From NCBI RefSeq assembly GCF_000001735.4, contig NC_003075.7, forward strand, positions 17,423,001 to 17,487,000: DNA of 64,000 bases. Direction: 5' to 3'. Under the pieces are notes generated by a model. That model was given only the letters and a program-made list of their open reading frames with translations. It ran no database searches and was not told where the DNA came from. The stretch comes from Arabidopsis thaliana (lineage: Eukaryota > Streptophyta > Magnoliopsida > Brassicales > Brassicaceae). The translations under genes were made by a program, and so were the position numbers. Below, piece after piece: positions 22,787 through 34,260 of the stretch (the first letter of the stretch is position 1; the number at the start of each line of letters is the position of its first letter).

Positions 22787-24135
22787 ATGGAAGCTCCATC
22801 TCTACCATTTCAATCTCCCTCTCGTTCCAGGTTTTAATTTTGAGTTTATAAGGATTATCTCATACCTTCTAACAAAAACCCTAAAAACCCAATTTGTTTT
22901 TTTGGTTTGCAGTCAACAATTGCATTTCTACCTCGCCGTGGATCGTCCCCAATTCAAAATGGTAAGTAAATTGTATCAATATTCCTTGTAATTTCTCATC
23001 AAGACTGAGATTCTGAATCGCAAATTTCGAAACTTTGGATGTGGGCACAGGAGACTGTAGTGGAATTATTAGGCGTTCTAGGTCGTCGTCCATGGCTTCC
23101 GATTGTAGTCTGTTGCAGCTCTCGTGACGAACTTGACGCCGTCTGTTCTTCCTTATCCACTCTTCCTTACATTTCCTTAGCCGCTTTGGTATCTCTCTCT
23201 CTTCTTCTCTTTAACTTTCATAGCTGAGGCATGTTTCTTCTTAGTCTTCTCTTTGGTATTTGATTTGAAAAGACCCTTCTTGTTGATTCACTTGCTTGGT
23301 TCATCATGATTTGAGTTCATTGTCTTTCATTGTTTGATTGATATCATCGGTTTTTTATATCCGTTTGTTATTGTTCTTGTTGTACCACTTTCTTGTTCAT
23401 CATGGTATTAACTTACATGTTCTTCCCACTAGGTTATGTTTATGTTCAACGTCTTTTGTGTCTACAGTACAGCGATCTAGCAGATAGAGAACGAGCTATG
23501 GTTATAGAGAAATTCAGGCAAGCAACAATCAACTGGAACCAGCAACTTAACTCTGTGGTAGAAGAAGGTTTGGAAGAGAGTGAAAACGGAAAAGAAGAAA
23601 AGACATCTCATTTGGTAGTTGTGACCGATGTTTGCCTTCCGTTACTCTCATCAGGAGAATCTTCTCTATCCGCACGCGTTCTCATAAACTACGAGCTTCC
23701 TACAAAGAAGGTTGGTTGGTATTTTTCTTAATCAATCTGCAATTGTCAAGTCAAAATGTCCAGAACCTTCCTCTTATTCACTACTTGTAATGACCATGTT
23801 TCAGGAAACATATACAAGGCGTATAACAACTTGCTTAGCTTCAGGTTCTTTTTTTTTTCTTTCAAAACAAACTCTTTTTGTTCATCAAACAATGTCACTT
23901 AACATTTGAGACTTTTCTCTTAAGGTGGAATAGTCATAAACATGGTTGTTGGAGGTGAAGTAACGACTCTCAAAAGCCTCGAAGAAAGCAGTGGCATACT
24001 CATCGCTGAGATGCCAATCAATGTATACAGTAGAACCAATCAATCAAAGAAAAAGCAAGAAACATTCTGCTGTTTTTATCTTAGGTTAATGACTTCAAAT
24101 GTGCTTTCTTATTGCAGATTTCTGAAATCTTATAA
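22787..24135 (+). CDS. eIF4A-like protein: solitary degenerate RecA2 half-domain of a DEAD-box helicase (209 aa)
   Basis: Exons 22787-22830, 22913-22961, 23051-23188, 23468-23710, 23805-23844, 23925-24022 and 24118-24135 join in frame to 209 codons. The order of segments follows the C-terminal domain of eIF4A: PWLPIVVCCSSRDELDAV (helicase motif IV region), DLADRERAMVIEKFR (QxxR-like segment), LVVVTDVCLPLL (motif V region), RVLINYELPTKKETYTRR (motif Va/VI region), GGIVINMV, and a C-terminal acidic and hydrophobic end like eIF4A. The N-terminal ATPase domain is absent. ARGxD of motif V and HRIGRxGR of motif VI are not preserved, so ATPase or helicase activity is not expected. Function is unknown to me; a role as a binding partner or scaffold is speculation. 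Likely At4g37020. Confidence 0.85.
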
Positions 24136-24649
24136 CAACACATGGATCTCCGATCTGAAGAATTCTAAATGGGGTTAATGGCTCTTAAGCCTTTTGAAGG
24201 ACTAGAGGAGATGAATGGTGGATTGATAACGCTTTATTTGTTTGATTGTATCCAGATGTCTCTTGACCATTGCGCTCAAATCATCAAAGCCAAACTTATT
24301 GTAAAACCAGTTTCTTTTTTTCTTATATTATTAAAGAATGTTGAAACGAAAGAAAGTTTTGTTCTTTCTCTTGTGTATATTATCAACATACATGTACATC
24401 AAATTGCAATTTTCTTTTGTAGCTCCCTACTAGTTAACCTATGGTTTAGTACGTAATTACCAAATCATTAAGTGAAAAAGGAAACAACGCATAAGAGTTT
24501 TTTTTTAAAAAGTACCGTTACGCTGAACCCTAATCACATGTGGAAAAAGGAAAAAGGAAACAAGAGAAAAAAGGAAATCCCTAACACATCATTAATGTTT
24601 ATAGAATAGCCTCATCGTTTAAGTATCTTCGATCGATCATCACAAACAA

Positions 24650-25311
24650 AAACCTAGAGAAACAAGAAATACAGAGAGAGAGAGGGCTATAGATTGAGAA
24701 ATACGCAATTTCATGCTCTCTGATTTCTCCGATATCGGATTCTCTTCTTCGTTTAGAATCATTACGCTAGCCGATGGATTCGGTTCTGTTCGCTTAGCCG
24801 TTACGAAGATTTTGCGAAGACTTGGGTGATAAAAACGGCAATTGACGACGGAGATGGCGATAGAGAGGGAAGATTGATGAGGATTCATCGGAGATTATTG
24901 GTGAGTAACCGTTGGTTATCGTTGACTGGTCAAACCTCTTCGTTAGCCGTTACGCTCCAAATTTTTCACACTTTGATTTGTTGATTTGCAGTCGCTCTTC
25001 GACAAACCGAACGAGAAACGAACGTGATGGAAGATGATGTTGATGACTCTTCTTCGACCAAGATGAGCCCTTTCTGGAGAATCGTTCCAAAAATTACAGC
25101 GATCGAGATGAGTGACGATCCAGAAGTTAAAGAATGATTACGTGTCGCCGGTATTTCAAGCTTCAAAGTCATGATGATGGAGCTTCAATCCGGCGAGGAG
25201 CTGCAATCGACGACGGCGGTGGCGATACAGAGAGAGAAGATTGAGGAGTGGCTTATACGTTTCCGGTGGAGGTTTGCGATGCAGAGAGACGTGGTGGCGT
25301 TAGATTCATGA
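24650..25311 (+). pseudogene. Candidate unannotated or decayed gene: spliced leader plus a 94-codon frame with one TGA
   Basis: From 24650 the composition shifts to gene-like: a GA-rich leader, an exon ending at a strong donor (TTATTG|GTGAGT, intron from 24901), and an acceptor TTTGCAG ending at 24991. After it, an ATG at 25027 opens MEDDVDDSSSTKMSPFWRIV and runs 36 codons to TGA (25135-25137). The same frame then continues another 58 codons without a stop to 25311, with an internal MMM at 25171 and KIEEWLIRFRWRF. Replacing no base, the frame reads as 94 codons split by one stop. The upstream exon repeats about 40 bp of the downstream part (GGCGATAGAGAG against GGCGATACAGAG), suggesting a local duplication. 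I recognise no family. Confidence 0.4.
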
Positions 25312-25524
25312 CATCAACGAAGCCCTTTTGCCTAACAAAGCCCACCTAAAGGAACAAAAATTTCAGCCCATAAAAAAGGTCAATTTCTATCCAATCTTCT
25401 TTTTTCTTTTTTTTTTTCAAAAAATTAGCAGCTTTTCGAATATTTATACTTTAAAGTCACAAAAAAAGATTTTGAAATTTTTTGTTTTTTTTTGTTGTTA
25501 CGGATTTTAAGAAACTTGGATACT

Positions 25525-26660
25525 AAATTTATATAATGATAGGAAATCTAACCGGATTTTGGATCCAGCATTAGTCGTTAGCGATTCCAAATATTCAACT
25601 TGTTTTTTCTATTATTATATAGATTAACATTCAAGTTTTTAATTCGGATTTTTATAAGTCGTTTTTACATTTTGATTTTGTTTATTTTTTGGATTTTAAA
25701 AACCGTTTTTGTATTTGTTTTTTTAATATTTTATTTGCTTAGATTTTAAATTTATATAATGATAGAAAATCTAAACGGATTTTGTATCCAGCATTAGTCG
25801 TTAGTGATTCCAAACATTCAATTTAGGCCTGGGCAAAAAAACTGCTAACCGATTAACCGAACCGAACCGAAAAACATGGTTCGGTTCGGGTTTGGATAGC
25901 TTAAAATAACCGGCTGGATATTATATGTCTTAGATTTCGGTTTCGGTTTCGGTTAGGTTAGTAACCGATAACCAAAGGATAACCAAAGCATATATGTATG
26001 ATAGATAATATATCACATATATTGTATGTATTGACACTTAACTATGTTCTTCTCTTTATTAGTTTGCAAGTTGAATTTTGTGAGTTGTGAATCAGGTGTT
26101 TTAATATTATGGAGAGTATGGACCATATTTGCATCTTTCTGAGTTGTGAATATGTCTTTTTTTTACGTACGTTCTATATCGGTTATTGGTCAATTTTTTT
26201 GGTTGTTTCGGTTTTTAGTCGGTTATTTCGGTTTTGGTTTATTTATGGTTACCAAGTTTAATATCCGAACCGTTCCTCAAATATCCAAATGGTTCTTATA
26301 TTACTATAAGTGAAATAACCGAAATCATGCGCAACCGAACCGAAACTGAATGGTTAACCGAATGCCCAGGCCTAATTCAACTTGTTTTTCCTATTATTAT
26401 GTAGATTTAGCATTCCAGTTTTTAATTTTGAATTTTTAAAAGTTGTTTTCCATATTTTGTTTTTTTTTTTCCGGATTTTAAAAACCTTTTTTGTGTTTGT
26501 TTTTTTTTTTAAATTTATTTGCTTGAATTTTAAATTTATATAATGATAGGAAATCTAACCAAATTTTGGATTCAACATTAATCGCGATTTCAGACATTCA
26601 ACATTTATTTCCTATTATTATGTAGATTTAATATTCAAGTTTTTGATTCAGATTTTTATA
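25525..26660. repeat. Three tandem copies of an AT-rich unit of about 224 bp
   Basis: Units start with AAATTTATATAATGATAG at 25525, 25748 and 26532. Each carries GAAAATCTAA-type and CAGCATTAGTCG-type segments, then ATTCAAC and CTATTATTAT(G/A)TAGATT. Unit spacing is 223 bp, and 225 bp for the second once the inserted element is removed. There is no coding potential. Confidence 0.75.
25822..26374. mobile_element. 553-bp TIR element inserted in the tandem repeat (GGTTCGG-rich)
   Basis: The element begins TTTAGGCCTGGGCA and ends TGCCCAGGCCTA, giving terminal inverted repeats of about 12 bp. It is flanked by ATTCAA on both sides (25816-25821 and 26375-26380). Inner ends are rich in CGAACCGAACCG on the left and AACCGAAC on the right. 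The neighbouring repeat units carry the uninterrupted site (ATTCAACTTG), which confirms insertion and a duplication of 5-6 bp. It encodes nothing. The superfamily is not assigned; the short duplication and TIRs leave hAT-like or other types open. Confidence 0.7.
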
Positions 26661-26699
26661 ACGAGCATCTTTGCAAATGCCCACAAAGGACCTTTTATG

Positions 26700-27890
26700 T
26701 TTACAAAATTAAATTTTAAATTTAAGGGAAATTTACAAAACTAGCCTTTTTTTACTATCTTTTGCATTAATACCCTATTGTGTTGTCCATTTTTAAAAAT
26801 ACCCCTTCCATTGAACAGAATGACCAAATTACCCTCATCTAATAGGAATATTTAATTGGAAACTGAAATTTTCCCGCCAAATTTTCTTTTTCCCGCTAAA
26901 AAAATATTCCGCCAAACTTTTTCCCGCCAAAAAAAAGTTCGTGACAAATTTTTTTTCAGCAAAAGAAATGCTTTTAAAAATCCTTGTAAATTTTTTTTGG
27001 CGGGAAATAGATTTACAAGGGATTTTAAATGATTTCAAAGATTTATAAGAGATTTTAAAAGGGTTCAAAAATATTTACAAGAAATTTTAAAGGGCTTTCA
27101 AAGATTTATAAATGTTTTTAAATGATTTTTAAAGGGTTTAAAAGTGTTTTAAAAGATTTACAAATGATTTTAAAAGGGTTTTATAATATTTACAAAGGAT
27201 TTTAAAAGTGTTTTACAAGATTTACAAGAGATTTTAAAAGGTTTTAATAAAATTTACAAGAGTTTTTAAAATGTTTTCTTGTAAATTGTTTAAAAATCTT
27301 TTAAAAATCCTTGTACATCTTTTAAAACTCTTTTAAAATTTCTTGTAAATCTTTAAAACCGTTTTAAAATCCCTTGTAAATCTTTTAAAACGCTTTTAAA
27401 CCCTTTAAAAATCTTTTAAAAATCTTTGTAAATCTTTTAAAGCCCTTTAAAATTCTTTGTAAATATTTTAAAACCTTTTAAAATTCCTTGTAAATGTATT
27501 AAAACCCTTTTAAAATCACTTGTAAATCTTTTAAAACCCTTTTAAAATCCCTTGTAAATATTTTAAAACCTTTTTTAAATCGCTTGTAAATCTTTTTAAA
27601 TTCTTTTCAAATCCCTTGTAAATCTTTTTCCCGCAAAAATATTTTTGAAAAAAAGTTTTGGCGGGAATCTTTTTTTCAAAAAATTTTGGTGAAAAAGTTT
27701 TTGGCGGAAAATTTTTGGTGGGAATTTTATTTTGGAATATTTTAGGCGAAAATATTAATATTTCATTTTGTTAACATAAAATAATTTCTAAATAGGGTAA
27801 AATGGTAAATAAAAAATTAAAGAGAGTAAAAATAAAAATGGCAAATAGAAAAGGGTAGAATTGAAAAAGGGTAGTGTGCAAAGGACATTA
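26700..27890. mobile_element. Foldback-type element with subrepeat-rich arms
   Basis: About 1.2 kb is arranged as a giant imperfect inverted repeat centred near 27285. The left arm (to about 27270) repeats a unit of about 30 bp resembling GATTTTAAAAGGGTTT then ACAAGA. The right arm (27290-27630) carries its complement, with TTGTAAATCTTTTAAAACCC repeated about ten times. Outside these are short inverted blocks TTCCCGCCAAA (left) and TTTGGCGGGAA (right). Further out are TACCCTATTG on the left and AATAGGGTA on the right. There is no coding capacity. The structure matches foldback transposons; the exact ends and target-site duplication are not resolved. Confidence 0.65.
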
Positions 27891-29149
27891 TCAGCAATTA
27901 TTCTACCAAATTTAAATACATAAAAACAAACCAGACTTAATATTTCATCCTTAAATCCGTAAGTCTTGTGGTACCATATTTTAACATATTTTTACATAAT
28001 TAAATTTAACACTTAAATGCTTTCACAAATATTGTCCTAAATATTTTTAATTTTATTTTTAAATTGCAAACTTTCGTGATCCTTTACTATTTTTGTAAAA
28101 TATAAATGTTTATCGGTTTTCATTTTGCGACGAAATTTCCTTTAGAAGGTCAAACCGAAGCAACACATTTTTAAAAAGCATTAACTAAAAAAGGGCACTC
28201 CTTAGTTTTGACTTTGACAATGAGTTTGTCGAATGCACACCTTTGATCCCCAACTGCTATTTACATTTCTTTATTTGGATTGGAAACAATGAAGATTAAA
28301 ATATAAACACAACGATTTAATTCCTAGGATGTCACATATATACAGAAGAAAATAATCAAATATGATATAGTTCATTATCGCATCATGAAAACCTTAAAAT
28401 ACAATGAATCTATTTCATCCGTCTTGGGTATAAATTTGATGTCAAAATAAACGAGTTTATGTGATTTTTCATCATTCTTATTAAAACAAAAAGGAAAAAC
28501 GATTTGTTTGAATATAAAGAGTTAACGTACTTTTGTATCATATATTTGGTAGTTGAAATTTTTGAGTTTGGATGGAGGATCTACTTAGCATGAGAATTTT
28601 TTTCTTTTTTTTAAAAAGAAATCTAATTAGCATGAGAAGTAACATTAATGACAATAAACGATAACGAGATTAATTCTAGAGTGACTAAAACCATAAATTC
28701 AGACTATTCATTTAGTATGTATAATGACTTTATCCAACATAAAAAAAATCAGTAAAAATAATGAATACAACAGTAACATTCAGAGAGGCACATAGTTTGC
28801 TTGGCACGCCATTAATAATATCTGCAACCAATTCCAATGACGTCTTTACACACGTCTGACCACTTTTTCTTCAACAATTTCTCCTATCAACTATATATAA
28901 CTTATTCATGGAACATTCAAATAAACTATAAAAAAATTCTCTCAACATTTTTATCTAATGGGTTCTCGCCTTCTCGGTGTTTGAGTCTTTGCGTTTCTTG
29001 TCAATTGTCATCACCCCTTTGTCTTTTTCCTGATTTCATCTCTTTTGTAGACTTGGACAACACGCCTTTCTCTCTCTCTAATTTTTCCACAGCTATAAAA
29101 TTTGTAAAAATTGATACAAAAATATCTGAGCTTTCCTTTCCGGAAGACT
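27891..29149. other. AT-rich spacer and leader of the membrane-protein gene
   Basis: No gene is seen. The last 250 bases are CT-rich and read as a transcribed leader. A nine-codon upstream frame (MGSRLLGV, 28958-28984) may lie in that leader. Confidence 0.55.
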
Positions 29150-31629
29150 ATGGCTGTCGTCGTCACTAACCTAGGAAGCTGTCTGAAGATTTCTTATGTC
29201 ATCTTTGCCTTTTGTTCTGCTTTCTTTCTCGGTGCTATCAAAGGTTTCAATTTTTCTTCTTTGTTTTGGCTCTGTTTTCCTCTGTTTCTAACTTTCTATG
29301 ATTGATTCTTCATGATGGGTTCTTTTGAACAAAACAAAGTTTGATTTTTTATATATATTTCCTATGCAGGTTTGATCGTAGGTCCAATTGCTGGATTAAC
29401 ATTAATAGTTGGGAATGTTGGAGTGATTCTTTGTTTGTTCCCTGCACATGTTACTTGGACTATTTACGCTGTTGCAAAGTAAGAAAACTTCAACACTGTT
29501 TTCTCAAAAGATTTCCCTGCAATTTCTTTCTTAAAGGAGAATCAATTTTATAAACATGTCTTCTTGTGTATTTTCTAACTTTCAGGACAAATAGATTTGA
29601 CATTCCTCTGAAGGTAGCAATCTTAGTGGCACTTCCTGCATTGTTTGGGATATGGTTAGGTCTAAGTCTAGCAATTAGTGTTCTTGTTGGTGTTGGCTAT
29701 GGATTCTTCACTCCTTGGATCTCTGCTTTTGAAGCCTTTAGACAAGACACTGAATCCAACAAGTTCTTCCACTGTCTTGTGGTACTTACATAACTTCCCC
29801 CAGAAGTTTCTTTCTCTTAAGCACTTGTTAGTGAATCATATCACTTGACTGCTCTGTATATTAGGATGGAACTTGGGGAACCATCAAAGGGAGTTGCATT
29901 GTGGTTACTGATTTTGCAGATTTTTGTTACCATTCTTATCCACTTTACTTAAAGGAGTTACGCGAATCCCCGGTTTCAGATGAGCTTCAAACTCTTAGGT
30001 AAAGTAAAAACTTTTGTCCTAAACTATTCCAAAAGAGTTTTTGCTGATTCTTGTGTCTCGTCTTGCAGGTTGATTCATGTTCCAGGATGCATCATTGTTG
30101 GGATTCTAGGATTAGTCATTGATATCCCTCTTTTCACTGCAATCGCGGTTATTAAAAGCCCTTACCTTCTTCTCAAAGGCTGGTACCGACTAGCTCAAGA
30201 CGCGATTAATCGAGAAGGACCATTTCTTGAAATAGCTTGTATACCAGTTGCTGGTTTGACAGTACTGTTATGGCCTATAGTTGTCATTGGTTTTATTTTG
30301 GTGACCATCTTCTCCAGCATCTTTGTAGGACTATATGGAGCAGTTGTTGTATTTCAGGTACACCATGATCATATTGACCGAATGATTCGAGAAAAATATC
30401 GGGTTTCTTACTCATTGTTGAATCTCTAATCTGCAGGAAAGGTCATTCAGAAGAGGAGTCTCTTATGTGATTGCAGTAGTTGGAGAATTTGATGAGTACA
30501 CAAATGATTGGCTTTACCTTAGAGAAGGAACCATCTTCCCAAAGTATGTCTCTCTTTGATTTCCATCTTTTTACATTCCCTTTCTTTGCCTCCATTATCC
30601 TAACACCGCGAAACTGTAATCCGTGACACATAGGCCAAGATATCGGATGGGAAGAGGATCGTTTTCAAGTGAAGTATCTGTGATCGTTCACCCTTCAGAT
30701 GTAACAAGAGTCAATAGTTCTGGTTCTGTCGATGCTCCAGCGATGCTAGTACCGAGCCTAGTTCACTCTGTATCTGTTAGAGAAGCAATACAAGAAGTGA
30801 GAATGGTTCAGGTATATATCAAAAGTTTTCATTGTCGATACCAAATCTCTCACGTTTCTACTGAGTTTTAAATATTTGAAAATGTATTTAATAGATTTGG
30901 GAGCATATGATGGGGTGGTTTGAGATGCAAGGCAAAGAGCTACTAGATGCAGAAGTGTTAACACCAACTGATCTCTATGAGTCTTTAAAGGGCAGACACG
31001 GAAACGAATCATCGATTATCAATGTCGGGCTTCCTTCTTACGCTTTGTTGCATACATTGCTTAGCTCTATAAAAGCTGGTGTTCATGGTGTGCTTTTGCT
31101 TGATGGCTCGGAAGTGACACATTTGAATAGACCACAAGACAAGTTCTTGGACTGGGTCTTTAATCCAATAATGGTATTGAAAGATCAGATTCGAGCTCTT
31201 AAACTTGGAGAAAGTGAAGTTAAATACTTAGAGAAAGTTGTTCTCTTTGGAAACCATGAACAAAGGATGGAAGCTTGGGATAATCACAGTAACCCGCCTC
31301 AAGAAAACCTTCGAACTGCTCAAATCCAAGGAATCAGCAGAAGGTAAAGATTGAAAAAACTTCTCTTACAAAGAAAAGTTCAATCTGTATGGCTTCTTTG
31401 GTTCTGCCTGAAACTTGTTTGTGTTAATTAATCTCATTAAGACAATGATGGTTTTATTTATCTTGAATGTTCTAGGATGATGGGAATGGTACGGAGCGTA
31501 TCGAAGCTTCCGACTTATAGAAGAAGGTTCAGACAAGTGGTTAAGGCTCTAATTACTTATTATTCAGAGAAACAAGGCTTAAATCGAACCGGTTCCATGA
31601 GCTCTGGAGATTTCATTGAAGAGGGTTAA
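29150..31629 (+). CDS. Plant multipass membrane protein of unknown function (569 aa)
   Basis: Nine exons join in frame to 569 codons: 29150-29243, 29370-29478, 29586-29781, 29865-29998, 30069-30357, 30437-30543, 30634-30811, 30895-31343, 31476-31629. Hydrophobic segments are near residues 13-31 (YVIFAFCSAFFLGAI), 33-50 (LIVGPIAGLTLIVGNVGVI), 54-66, 76-110 (VAILVALPALFGIWLGL), 150-175 (IIVGILGLVIDIPLF) and 215-255 (LTVLLWPIVVIGFILVTIF). The second half is soluble, charged and likely cytosolic, with a Ser-rich region and ending SGDFIEEG. No catalytic motif is seen. The start is the ATG that opens the first hydrophobic helix. I know it only as a plant-specific family; likely At4g37030. Confidence 0.88.
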
Positions 31630-32174
31630 CCTAGGACTAGGAGCAATTGTTGTAGTCTTTCTATAATTTTTAGATGTGTTTTTCATTTCTTGTAGTACAA
31701 GGTGTAAAAAAGAATGTACAGAAGTTGCTAAGTTTGGGACTCAAGAAAACAGAGCATTTAAAAAAAAAAATGATTTCAAAGATTGTGACAAAGAAATATA
31801 AAACAATAGTCTAATCTTGATACGCGGGCCAAACAACTCAGAACTATCTCATCTGGCAAAGAAGAAAATTCAGACGTAGACGGATAAGACGACATCTTCA
31901 ATTTCTTCGTACACGGTGGCCCTTCGTCGGCGCCGGAATTCGACATCGGGTTTTGTTTTAACTCTGTTTTGTTTGAGAGAGCATAACGAAGGCAGACTCA
32001 AACTCTGTTTTGTTTTAACTCTGTTTTTATTTAAAGTTACGGCTCAAGTAAAAAAGCCCATGTTTGTTTAAGTTTTGGCCCATTAATAGCCCAATATCAC
32101 AAACGGAAGCTTGTGAAATTGTGTGAGACGAAGACGGCGAAGCGGATAACGAAAAGCTCGCCGAGAAAGCACAA
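31630..32174. other. Spacer and MAP1D promoter
   Basis: Non-coding. It contains a direct repeat of TTTTGTTTTAACTCTGTTTT (31951 and 32008 areas) and the site II cluster listed separately. Confidence 0.6.
32055..32093. promoter_or_regulatory. Site II (GCCCA) cluster upstream of MAP1D
   Basis: AGCCCA, GGCCCA and AGCCCA lie within 39 bases, ending about 80 bp upstream of the MAP1D start codon. Multiple GGCCCA/TGGGCY elements are common in promoters of genes for organelle and translation functions, bound by TCP factors. This agrees with an organellar housekeeping enzyme. Confidence 0.55.
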
Positions 32175-34085
32175 ATGGCGGGCGTGAAATCTCTGCAACC
32201 TAGACTCATATCTTCCTTTCTCGGCAACAATTCTATTAGATCAACGCAACCACTTATTCATCTCTTTCGCTTCGATTTAGGTTCTTCTTTCTTTTCATTA
32301 TCTACTTCTTCCGCTACTGCTACTGCTAGTTTTATTGATGATGAATGTTAGATTAGCATATTACAGAAAAGATTAAAACTTTCGAATGCCCAGTTTGCTA
32401 GTTTGATTCATAGATAAGAACAGAACCGAAATCAATGTGGGAATTTTCTCAATATGAGCAGGAAGAAGACATGTTTCGATGCAATTATCAAGAACCTTTT
32501 CTGGATTAACCGATCTCCTGTTTAATAGAAGGTAGTATCATCTTTGTTAGTTTCTTATAGTTTAGCTGCTGAGTTTGGATTTAAAGGACACAATTCATGT
32601 GGACTCTGTTTAGAAAAGAATGTTGTGTTGATTTACACTTTCTTGTTTTTTTTTTAAAGAAATGAAGATGAAGTTATTGATGGCAAGAGAAAACGTCTGA
32701 GACCGGGAAATGTATCTCCTCGTCGTCCTGTTCCGGGTCATATAACAAAACCTCCTTATGTTGATTCTCTTCAAGCTCCCGGAATCTCAAGTGGACTTGA
32801 AGTTCATGATAAGAAAGGTATAGAATGCATGAGAGCTTCTGGAATACTTGCAGCTAGGGTTCGAGATTACGCTGGCACTTTGGTTAAGGTGAGGAAAGTT
32901 TTATACTTTCTGTCTCATTTTGAATAATGCTCTATTAATTCATCATAATTTTATTCTTTTCTATTTGGCAGCCAGGCGTAACCACTGATGAAATCGATGA
33001 AGCAGTTCACAATATGATTATTGAGAATGGAGCTTATCCTTCGCCTCTTGGTTATGGAGGTTTCCCGAAAAGTGTTTGCACATCTGTGAATGAATGCATT
33101 TGCCATGGTATACCAGATTCAAGACCACTTGAGGTGCGCTTTTTTAAAAGGTGTTTGTAGGGGCTAAACAGATTTTTATCTCTGTCCCTTATGAATCTTA
33201 ATAATGTATTGTTTCCTTTGGCAGGATGGGGATATTATCAACATCGATGTCACAGTTTATTTGAATGTAAACCTTTCTTCTTTTGTGTATTTCCTGATTC
33301 TTTACTAGTCATGTAAATTGAGTTTACTCTATACTATAGATATTTATGTGGGATGCAGGGTTATCATGGTGATACTTCAGCAACTTTCTTCTGTGGAAAT
33401 GTTGACGAGAAGGCTAAAAAGCTAGTCGAGGTATTATGTTGAACCTAAACAGTTCCGTTTCCGTCGTCTAGAAAAATCATGTTTTTGTTATAGTTTGATG
33501 AGCTCTATACTTGGAATGTGCTCTAGGTGACGAAAGAGTCTCTCGACAAAGCAATATCAATATGTGGTCCCGGAGTTGAGTACAAGAAAATCGGCAAAGT
33601 CATTCAGTAAGACACCGATTTCTTCGAAAAGTTAAATCTTATATTAATGAGTTCTCTCATCCCCATTGAAAAAATCAAATCTTCTAACATAAAAAAACAC
33701 TTGTGCTTATGAAGTGATCTTGCAGATAAACATAAATATGGAGTTGTTCGACAATTTGTAGGCCACGGGGTTGGCAGCGTCTTCCACGCTGATCCAGTTG
33801 TTCTGCATTTCCGTAAGTTTGTTCTAAACTCAGACATCGAGTTGCTGCTTTGTGGCCATTCTCGCATAGTTTCTGAACTTCTTCTACACAGGGAACAATG
33901 AAGCTGGACGTATGGTCTTGAATCAAACCTTCACCATTGAACCGATGCTTACAATAGGAAGCAGAAACCCGATAATGTGGGATGATAACTGGACCGTGGT
34001 AACAGAAGATGCAAGCCTCTCGGCGCAATTCGAGCATACCATTCTTATAACCAAAGATGGTGCTGAGATTCTAACCAAGTGTTAA
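32175..34085 (+). CDS. MAP1D: Methionine aminopeptidase 1D, chloroplast/mitochondrial (350 aa)
   Basis: Removes the N-terminal Met from proteins made in plastids and mitochondria after deformylation. Exons 32175-32280, 32462-32531, 32660-32888, 32972-33133, 33225-33266, 33359-33430, 33527-33606, 33715-33812 and 33892-34085 join to 350 codons. The first 60 residues are basic and Ser-rich, fitting a dual organelle transit peptide. The pita-bread catalytic fold has all five metal ligands: D197 (NIDVTVY), D208 (GYHGDTSA), H271 (GHGVG), E303 (FTIEPM) and E334 (AQFEHT). The substrate-contacting H180 (CICHGIP) is also present. CGSP-like [11 protein letters not shown] is typical of type I enzymes. 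Likely At4g37040. Confidence 0.95.
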
Positions 34086-34260
34086 AAAAATGATTCTGAA
34101 AAATTGATCTTCTTGGAATGAAACCCAAAGCCTTAAGGTATGTAAGAATCATATTCTTATTCAAATATTGTTTTGCTCACAAGCAGATGCGAACAGTTAC
34201 TTACTAGTCACACAAACAGATACAAACAAGTTTTACATTATTTTTAGGACAAGTAAAAAA

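Noticed and set aside
24169..24456. 95-codon frame downstream of the eIF4A-like gene as a separate gene
   Set aside because: It begins just after the last exon, in the likely 3' UTR, and shows no independent promoter or conserved motif.
26835..27068. 77-codon frame in the foldback element
   Set aside because: It is a translation of the element's subrepeats and inverted GGCGGGAA blocks.
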